A stretch of 64,000 bases of DNA from Erigeron canadensis (taxonomy: Eukaryota; Streptophyta; Magnoliopsida; Asterales; Asteraceae), in assembly GCF_010389155.1 (NCBI RefSeq), contig NC_057767.1, positions 6,679,765 through 6,743,764 of the forward strand. Direction: 5' to 3'. Made by a program: the position numbers and the translations under genes. Below, in pieces: positions 56,520-64,000 of this stretch (the stretch's first letter is position 1; each line of letters starts with the position of its first letter). The notes beneath the pieces were generated by a model that was given only the letters and a program-made list of their open reading frames with translations, searched no databases and was not told where the DNA came from.

Positions 56520-56740
56520 AAGAATTACTGCCCTAGTGCTCTATGAGGCAGGTCTTGGGTTCAATGCTTGCTGAGGGGACATGATTTACCCTAATTAATG
56601 TCATGTCTTCAAGCGGTTAGTTAGGGGTTTTCCCCCCACGTGGTCATGGTGTTGCGGTTCTGAGGTGTCCTAGCACGGGTCCGATTAAGATAACATAGTC
56701 TAGACCCTCAGAAATTCGCAAATCTAAAAAATAAAAATAA
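56520..56740 (+). mobile_element. SINE (plus) of the 10629 group, degraded
   Basis: B-box-like 'CTTGGGTTCAATGC', body 'GTCATGTCTTCAAGCGGTTA', 'GGGTCCGATTAAGATAACAT' and a tail AAAAAATAAAAATAAAA. These match the other members of the group in order. The 5' end is indistinct and no target duplication was found. Confidence 0.65.
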
Positions 56741-57839
56741 AAGCCATAGTTTTTGCTTTGATCGGGTGAAACGTGCATTCTTCTCCTAACCACCTCGTTT
56801 ATCATCTCCATACTTTATAGCAACTAATACAACTAATATTTTACGTCAATGCAGGATTAGTCTAGTTAAGTCAAGTTTTCGTTTTTGACATGCGTATAAC
56901 AGTACTAGAATCTAGACCCAGGTCTAACCCTGGACACGGGTTACATTATTGTCAATATTATATTTTCATACATTTAAGTAATAAAATTTTATAATTTTAA
57001 AGATAAAGGGTTCCAAGTGTAGCACATTGCAAGTTGTATTACAATAATCACAGGTTCTTTACTGTCATTATTAACTGAGACTTATTGATGAAATTGTTTG
57101 TCGTAGTCATTACACAATGCAGATGCTATCGATTGAAAAAAAATTTTTTAATTAATGAGATATTTTCTACAAATATTAATATAAATATTAATATCATAAT
57201 ATATTTGGATGACGACTATTATGATATTTAATCTATAATTAGATTTAAATGATGACATAAGTGGGGGTTAGTTTGATGAAATTGAGCGATTTAATTGTTT
57301 TATAAGTCTTTTTGAAATAATTTTTTGTAAACAATATTCATATGTTTGAAATTTTTTTAATTAATTAAATGATTAATAATGTTAAAAAACTTTCTTAATT
57401 TGATGGATAAAATTAAATATAGGGTTAAAAAGTTAATGGGAAATTTTCTATAAACATTAATATAATAATATATTTGGATAATGATTATTAAGATTTTTAA
57501 TTTATAGTTGAATTAAATGATGACGTAAGCGAAAATCAATTTAATGAAATCGAACGATATGATTGATTAATAAATAATTAGTTCAACTATCATATATGGT
57601 CATATAATATAGATTAATATTAAGATATATATATAAGGTAACTTAGGAGTCAATTTAAATTAACCGATATAAAATACTAACTAGCTGTTAGAAAGGGAAA
57701 ATTTAAACTTATTACATTTAAGTTTTAATTTCCTGACTAAATTGTACGTCAACACTTTTTTGATTATCTCTTTCACTTGAAAGTTTTTAACATTTTATTA
57801 TATAAATTCATTTTGGTTTCGGTTATATATATGGATTTT
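56741..57839. other. AT-rich spacer
   Basis: Two ~200-bp stretches near 57120-57330 and 57390-57580 resemble one another ('ATATTTGGATRATGAYTATTA', 'GTTTGATGAAATYGARCGAT'-like wording), which suggests an old tandem duplication. No gene seen. Confidence 0.4.
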
Positions 57840-58122
57840 AGATAAAATTCGTCATTTTTCGTCACTAATTTTGTTTAGTGACCAAAATTTGGTCATTATG
57901 ATATATTAGTGACCAAAATTTTCAGTGGTCATTTTTCGTCACTAAAAGTCCGTCGCTAATTTTGTTTAGAGACAAAAAAATGTCATTTTTTGGCCACCAA
58001 TTTTGTTTAGTAACCAAATTTAGTGACCACTTTTTCTAAATGGTAACTAAATAAGGTTATTAGTGACCAAATTTTAGTTGTCGCTAAACAAAGTCGTAAC
58101 TAATCAACATTTTTTTGTAGTG
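57840..58122. mobile_element. CACTA-type transposon end with subterminal repeats
   Basis: The right edge, read on the minus strand, is CACTACAAAAAAATGTTG, the CACTA superfamily terminus. Inside it, TTAGTGACCAAA and TTGTTTAGTGAC words occur about ten times in both orientations, as CACTA subterminal motifs do. I did not find a matching left terminus, so the element is truncated or its other end is unrecognised. Confidence 0.6.
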
Positions 58123-58509
58123 CCTTTTTAGCCCATTATAAACCAACGTTGCTGGATTTTGATGGTGGTGGGGATGGGATGGCCGGATCTTTATGGTTAA
58201 CGATGATGGGGTGATCATAACACAATCCAATTTGAGGATTAGGGTTTGTCACCACCAAAAAGTGAATTAAATGAAATGAAATTGATTTTAGGAACAAGAT
58301 TTGGGATTTGTTCTTGAAGAGGAAGCAGTAGGACCATAGTTACGTACAGTGTATTTATAAATGTATATATAAATCTATCTATATCTAGTTTTAAAGTCTA
58401 GAAATGGAAGTTATATCACTATTATTGAATCGTGTTCAGAAATCTTTAAATGTATATACTTGATTTGCATTTTTATTCTTGTCTTTAAATTTATGTTGTA
58501 CAAGTAACT
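58123..58509. other. Spacer
   Basis: Nothing recognised. An 'ATCTATCTATATCTAGT' word near 58372 recurs near 61440 on the other side of the LTR/hAT block. Confidence 0.35.
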
Positions 58510-59863
58510 ATCTAACCTAAACACACGTAACGAGCAGAGAACTCGGTCAGTGTAATATAGCCTAGTGGGAAGTTACAAGATCGTTCGTAGGGACGCGTTG
58601 TTTTACCTAATCTAGTAGTATGTGTAAATCTAGTTTGTTTAGGGGTTTGTCAGTAACTCCGAATAAACTGATACTTTTAAACAGTAAATTAAAATCTAAC
58701 CGCACGCTTTTCAGCGAGAGGCTAATCTGAAAATATTTGGAAAAAGCAAATAACAGTAATTAAATTAAAATACTTGTTTGGCATCTTCGATCTCATGGTG
58801 CGACCAAATACTATCCTATTGGTTTGTTAGTGTGTTGGAAACTTAATCACGGTTCAGATTCTCGTTAGATTCACTTTGCCAAGTTAGTAATGCTGTCCCT
58901 AAACTCACACTACCCTTTAAAACAAATTCACGCTAGATTCATTGTTTTAAGCATTAATGACCTAAATTTTGTGTTACTAATTCATCTTTTAATTGCCTGG
59001 CTCTTAAGTCATGACCAGATATAATTCCCTCCAATGACCACAGTGCTCGTTTTCAAGTCAAAGGATCGCGTCTGGCATTGTTAAGCTTCATGTTCAATTC
59101 ATTCTAGTTACTATGGTTCTGGATCCCTCGGCTAAAAGTGAATCACTTTTTTACTTCTAGTTATAGACCGACTAGTCGTTTTTTGTCTTAGCATATTAGT
59201 CCTAGTGTATGATCATAGACAACCATCAGAACTAAACTAATATGTTCAGATATAAAACCAATATCAACATGAATTACTAATAAACATGGATCAAAGATAA
59301 ACAATAAAGCACACTCCAACAGAATCTAAACAAACACAGTAAAACAATAAGCGTCTACATGATCACATCGATCCAAATAAGTATTCAGCCTACTAGCCTA
59401 GCATTATTAAAGAAATAACAAAGTCTGAAAAAATGAAAGACATTGTTTGATAATATAAAGTAAATAAAGATGCAAGATCTATACCAAGAGTGAAGATCGG
59501 AAGGTGTTAGAAGCTCCAAAACCTTCTTGGAATCTGCAATTTCGATCTAGGGTTGTTGCTGGGCGGCTAGGGCTGTTGAATCGGCTCTCTCCTAGGGTTT
59601 TGAGGGTTAGTTCGACTTAAATAGGTGGAAAAGTCGGTTTCTGATCTGGGCCGACCAGCGGTGCTGGTCCTGGGCTAGCGCCGCTAGTGACATAGGAAGC
59701 GGCACTCATGGTTGGCCAGCGGCGCTGGTGGTTGCTGTTCTTGTTCTTGTGTCTTCGTTTGGCTCCCGAATCACTTCCTTGTGTCTTGTAACTTCATAGG
59801 CTTCCTTCTTGAGTCAGTTGATGTCATTTACCCTCTCTCGCATCTTCCAGGAACCTGCATAAA
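58510..59863 (-). mobile_element. LTR-like sequence (minus) with CG-rich palindromes
   Basis: On the minus strand: a block with 'ACCAGCGCCGCTGGCC', 'CTAGCGGCGCTAG' and 'GACCAGCACCGCTGGTC' palindromes, then a TATA-like CTATTTAAG, a leader with 'AAACCCTAGG', 'CAACCCTAG' and 'GATCTTGCATC', a long AT-rich part, and 'GTCCCTACGAACGATCTTG' near the end. This order matches the units of the element at 31417. Coding parts are absent, so it may be a solo LTR. Both ends are uncertain; the upstream side is interrupted by the hAT at 59864 and probably resumes at 61329. Confidence 0.5.
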
Positions 59864-61320
59864 CAGTGGCGGAGCCAAGGGAGAGGGGGGGTGGCTGGGG
59901 GGTGCTCAGCCCCCGCCAACCATCCATGCTTTCCGTTGATATACTAGCCATAGCCGACTGTTACACATGTTCTTTTTTATAACCGAGCCACCCCCAATCT
60001 CCAATAATGTAATATGTGGTCATGTTAATTAGAAAGATATGAATCGAGAAGCGAGATATTCCATATAAATTTCAGTCTTCAAGTGAGTGTCACAATACTG
60101 TCACCGGTTGTTGAATATCGACGAGATAGAAGAAGATCCGGCTGTGATACGGCGATGCTGTTGATGGGGTGTTGTATAGGGACATGTATATGCATAATAA
60201 AAGATGTCGTTACAGGCGTTGGAAATTGACGGCGGTGCTGGTGGTGTTTGGACGGTGTTGACGGGTTTGGAAGGAGAGAATCAGAGAAGAATGTCAAGAT
60301 GACAAAGAAAGTTACATACAGGGACGGCTCCACAATGGGGGCAGTGTGGGCAACTGCCCCCATTCCAATGTTGGTACAATGTAATTTTTTAGAGGTACAT
60401 TTATAGTTTTATTCCTAAATAATACTCGTAACAATAAACAGAAAATACATTATACATACAAATGTCACCATCGTTGTCATAAGACTCTTCTTTGGAAGTA
60501 TGTTACTTATGTTGGGAGCATTAGTTTTGAGATAAAATCTTCTATTGGTAAAGTAAAAATATTCGGTTATTTTGATTTTTAACGAAGTTGAAAAAGAGAA
60601 GTTGAAAAAAGTGTTTTATTTGTTTGGGTAATTGTATCAAAATTTATCACATGCTCTAAAATTGCAAAGAACAATGTTCAAGTTAAAGATAAATGTTCTC
60701 ATAACTGGCACTCAGACGAAATTATTTTAAGGGTCCTTTTTTTCTAAATTCTTCGTTGAGAGTTAATTTTTGTTTAAAAATTTTTTTCCCCTCAAAGATG
60801 ACTCTAATAAATATAATAAGAGACTTTTAAATTTGTCCACTTACAAAAAAAGTTATGGCTCCGTTCCTGATTATATATAGAACTTTTTTGGAGTAACTTT
60901 TATTTCTGAGAGAAATGAGTGTGTGGTGATAAATGATTTCAGATTTCAAGATGTTTTACTATTTGGATGACAGTTACTATAGAGAACTTCATGTTATCAT
61001 TACTTTTGGTTCATAAAACTGATGTAATTTTCATTTTTTAAAAGTCTATATTTTTTTAAAAGATAAACGATAAATATAAAAATTATTGTTGATATATATT
61101 AGATATTATTTTTTAATTTATTATATTGAATTTATTTGTTAAAAAATGTAAATTGATGATGGAAAAAAAAGTATAAATTAAAGTGAAAATTAAAAACAAT
61201 AGTTACTTAAGAAAATCGAAAGCTATGATTAGTCGATAAATTATTAGAGCAATTATCTTTTAGTATATAAGAAGATGTCATCACAGCCCCCGCCAACCGT
61301 AAATCCTGACTTCGCCTCTG
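59864..61320. mobile_element. hAT element, 1,457 bp, containing a second hAT
   Basis: TGCATAAA target copies lie at 59856-59863 and 61321-61328. Ends are CAGTGGCGGAGCCAAGG and, reversed, CAGAGGCGAAGTCAGG. It includes GGGGGTGGCTGG...CAGCCCCCGCC near the left end and CAGCCCCCGCCAACC near the right. No transposase frame. Confidence 0.92.
60319..60869. mobile_element. hAT element, 551 bp, inside the previous one
   Basis: Ends CAGGGACGGCTCCACA and, reversed, CAGGAACGGAGCCATA. The flanking 8-mers GTTACATA (60311-60318) and ATTATATA (60870-60877) agree at six of eight positions. 'GGGGGCAGT...ACTGCCCCC' follows the left end, typical of plant hAT MITEs. Confidence 0.82.
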
Positions 61321-61328
61321 TGCATAAA

Positions 61329-62446
61329 CACATCGTTCATGTACCAATAGTTCTGGAATAATAACTCATTTAAGCATAGAAATAAAGCCTTTCTTTAAGG
61401 GTTTTTATCACAAAATGGATGCTCATCAATACTGTATGCATCTATCTATATCTAGTGTTGAATTGTGTTCGGGATTAAAGTTAGACATTGAGTTATAGTT
61501 TCACATTTGCTCTCCGGAAAAAAATGTTGTTACCAAAGATAGTATCGGAAATTAGCCAGAGAAGATGACCGGAGTATAAAGTCGTCGGAGTAACTGGATA
61601 ACATACATCGAGAGAACAAAACAGATAGATTCTTATATCAATTAAACACTTTCGTAGTTCATTACATTACATGCATAACCATTCCAAACCTATATCTGTG
61701 ATCACCAACCATTCCAAACATATATCTGTGATCACCAACCATTCCAAACCTAACCAGCACATTTCAGTTTCATTTCATGCCATCCAGCTGCATTCCCCAA
61801 AGGGAACATAACTTCCGCACCTGCATAGTATTTATAACACTCATACTCATCAATTACCTCTTATATGATCAATAATAACAATGATCAACCCATCAACACT
61901 TCTGCATTCTTAACATCTATTATGTATTTATTATAATATTATTATTTAATTATTATAATGTTACCATCTAACGAACAAGTTTAATTTAGTATGTATATAT
62001 TACTTGTATTGAACTTTTTGAATGGAATAAGATCGAGACTTATCGATATAACCCTTAGGTAATTACGAATGTATTATTTTGCTAGTTATACACCCGTGCG
62101 ATTTACGGATTGTTTAAAAATATGTGATATACGATATGATTAATATATATACATCATAACAATGAGTTTATGTTTAAAATATCATAAAACCTAAATAAAA
62201 ATAAAAGGATTGTATATGAAAATATATAGATGGATGGATGGAGATTTTATTTATAATATTTTAAATATTAAAATATAATGATAGGATAGTAAAAGAATTA
62301 TCTCTATATAAAAAAACTAATGATCAATCCTTTAAATTTATATGTCTAAAATCCTTTTAATGCTAAGTTGATATGATTTTAGTAACACTTTTTAGACAAA
62401 TATTAGTAAGGATTAATTATTTTTAAAAAAACTGTAAGGAGACCTA
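61329..62446. other. Spacer with a short tandem repeat
   Basis: At 61679-61749 a 32-bp unit ('CCATTCCAAACCTATATCTG' plus 'TGATCACCAA') is repeated about 2.3 times. The first ~100 bases may continue the LTR-like sequence of 58510-59863. No gene seen. Confidence 0.5.
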
Positions 62447-62689
62447 TCTATACTATTCTATAAAGCATATTGTTTTTTTTTTTATTTTTGGAAATTAAGC
62501 ATTTTTTCAGTATTTCCATAATACCCTTACACCCCTACCTTCTTTCTAATCATTACACGCTCTCCTCGACCTCCTATCACCCTCCGCCTCCGCCCTCCTT
62601 CTCCACCACCGCCCTCGATCAACAACAGCACCTCCCTTTTATATTGTCTTCGCCTTCTAGCCGCTGCAACGCGCGGGCACTATGCTCGT
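62447..62689 (+). mobile_element. Short Helitron, ~243 bp
   Basis: Starts TCTATACTATTCTATAAAGC after an A and ends 'CCGCTGCAACGCGCGGGCAC' then TATGCTCGT. It is the plus-strand relative of the copy in NAC intron 1 and shares its 3' hairpin type with the copy in the MULE arm. It is pyrimidine-rich inside (CACCCTCCGCCTCCGCCC). Confidence 0.75.
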
Positions 62690-63011
62690 CTATTAAAATT
62701 CTCATTTGGATTTAAAGGAAAAAATGTTAGTAAACCAAGATTAATTTGTAAAAGTGAAAATGTGAATAAGGACGACATTAACTTGCATCAATATTGATTA
62801 AATTGTTATGAATCGTGATTATATAGGTGAACATTATGTGCACCTATAAACATGCATATATATATATTGTATAAATATCTAGCAATTATGTAAATAATAA
62901 TTGTCACATATTATTGTTCATGTATTAACTCCTGTGGGCCTTATAAAATGTGTCTTCAAATGTTAACCACTTGTTAGATACATGCCATATAATCAATCAT
63001 ATTGCTCCCTC

Positions 63012-63019
63012 TATATAAA
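63012..63019 (+). promoter_or_regulatory. Candidate TATA box of the sulfotransferase gene
   Basis: TATATAAA, 58-65 bases before the ATG at 63077, giving a 5' UTR of about 30 bases. Confidence 0.55.
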
Positions 63020-63076
63020 GAAATGTAAGGCACATAGAGTTTTTGTCATTATTTATAACTACACACAATTCTTGAA

Positions 63077-64000
63077 ATGTCGTCAAAGACTTTTGATGAA
63101 GATCACATTGCGAACAAGTTGTCTCTATTTTTTGATAGATACAAGTCCAAAATCATAACTTTTCCCAAAGAGAAGGGTTGGATGACTGATGAACTATACA
63201 TGTATCAAGGTTTTTGGTTCCAATCTGCTCGAATGTTTTCAATTATGACTGTTATGGCAGCACAAGACGATTTTAAACCTCATCCAAGTGATATCTACTT
63301 GGCCACACAGCCAAAGTGTGGCACAACATGGCTCAAGTCGCTCGTGTTTGCTATAGTGAACAGAAACCGTTACCAAAACGAAAACCATCCCCTTCTCTCC
63401 ACTAATCCCCATAAACTTGTGCCTAACATTGAGACCGAAGTCGTAGAAAAGATTCCTACTTATGCCGAGGGCCACTCACCCCGTCTCTTTTTTACCCATC
63501 TACCTTGCATTTCATTGCCCCCGTCCATTCTTGATTTCGGTTGTCGCATAGTTTATATGTGTAGAGATCCTAAAGACGTTTTAGTTTCCTTGTTTCACTT
63601 TGCAAACAAGCTTAGAGGCACATCGACTGGCCCAATGACGGTTGAGGAGGCATTTGAGAAGTTTACTAAAGGTATCACCCCACATGGACCGTATTGGGAG
63701 CACGTGAAAGGGTATCGTAAGGCCAGTTTAGAAAATCCATCCAAGATCTTGTTTTTAACATACGAGAACATGAAATCGGATACTGAAAATAATGTGAAGA
63801 ATCTTGCGGACTTCTTGGGCTACCCTTTCACCGAAGAGGAAAACTCTCGTGGTGTGATGGAAGAGATTGTGAGCTTGTGTAGTTTTGAAAAGTTGAGTGC
63901 GGCCAATAAGCATGGTGATTTAGGTCGTGGTTTGCCAAATAGCGCCTTCTTTCGGCAAGGTAACGTTGGAGACTCGATCAATTATCTCACACCTGAAATG
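63077..64000 (+). CDS. Cytosolic PAPS-dependent sulfotransferase (SOT family), cut by window edge
   Basis: 308 codons are open from ATG 63077 to the last base of the window. Sulfotransfer_1 motifs are in order: 'LATQPKCGTTWLKSLVFAI' (residues 75-93, the 5'-phosphosulfate loop), 'FFTHLP' with the likely catalytic His141, 'RIVYMCRDPKDVLVSLFHF' (157-175, with Arg163 and Ser171 for the 3'-phosphate of PAPS), 'PYWEHVKGYRKASLENPSKI' and 'LFLTYENMKSD'. Family members transfer sulfate from PAPS to hydroxyls of flavonols, brassinosteroids, jasmonates or glucosinolate precursors; intronless genes of ~320-350 codons are normal in plants. The C-terminal PAPS loop, normally RKGxxGDWKN, reads 'FFRQGNVGDSINYLTPEM' (residues 291-308), so the Lys and Trp are changed. 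No signal peptide. The substrate is unknown and the stop codon lies beyond the window. Confidence 0.94.
   Translation, partial: MSSKTFDEDHIANKLSLFFDRYKSKIITFPKEKGWMTDELYMYQGFWFQSARMFSIMTVMAAQDDFKPHPSDIYLATQPKCGTTWLKSLVFAIVNRNRYQNENHPLLSTNPHKLVPNIETEVVEKIPTYAEGHSPRLFFTHLPCISLPPSILDFGCRIVYMCRDPKDVLVSLFHFANKLRGTSTGPMTVEEAFEKFTKGITPHGPYWEHVKGYRKASLENPSKILFLTYENMKSDTENNVKNLADFLGYPFTEEENSRGVMEEIVSLCSFEKLSAANKHGDLGRGLPNSAFFRQGNVGDSINYLTPEM

Noticed and set aside
59712..59939. 75-codon ORF with Cys/Gly start
   Set aside because: It crosses from the LTR-like sequence into a hAT element, so it cannot be an ancestral gene.
62470..62715. 81-codon ORF
   Set aside because: It is the pyrimidine-rich interior of a short Helitron.

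Overview
This is plant nuclear DNA. It is AT-rich, carries intron-containing genes of plant-specific families, and is crowded with plant-type transposons (Copia and other LTR elements, MULE, hAT, PIF/Harbinger, Stowaway, CACTA, Helitron, tRNA-derived SINEs). The gene families suggest a eudicot. The sulfotransferase and SINE content would fit an asterid such as an Asteraceae species, but that is an inference I could not test.

Six host genes can be supported. Going along the window: a partial DUF295/KIB-type beta-propeller gene (minus, runs off the left edge); an intact intronless berberine-bridge-like FAD oxidase (minus, 1825-3525); a three-exon gene for a conserved 139-aa glycine-rich protein (plus, 12739-17654) whose introns hold a SINE and an LTR-element relic; a five-exon FAD-dependent monooxygenase of the MO1/CTF2 type (plus, 19643-27591); a three-exon NAC transcription factor of the SOMBRERO/BEARSKIN clade (minus, 40593-43563); and a soluble PAPS-dependent sulfotransferase (plus, 63077 to the right edge). 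They look like independent genes, not a cluster.

Transposons fill most of the rest. The most striking one is in intron 1 of the monooxygenase gene: a MULE-derived perfect-architecture inverted duplication (20675-25645) with two arms of about 2.14 kb around a 181-bp loop. Transcription of the gene would produce a multi-kilobase hairpin RNA, the same design as maize Mu killer. The left arm also carries a hAT-like MITE and a Helitron that the right arm lacks; after removing them the arms agree in length to within about one base.

Only 123 bp past the monooxygenase stop codon lies an 8.2-kb Copia element (27715-35927, target duplication CATGA). It was split inside its reverse transcriptase at the YVDD motif by a second LTR-type element, which was itself hit by a hAT element. 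The 44-64 kb part holds a 1.1-kb MULE with a 9-bp target duplication, several hAT elements (one inside another), a Harbinger transposase gene with nonsense codons and an altered catalytic Asp, an inverted pair of identical-length MITEs, a CACTA end, and short Helitrons. Positions of exons and element ends were read by eye; identity percentages were not computed.
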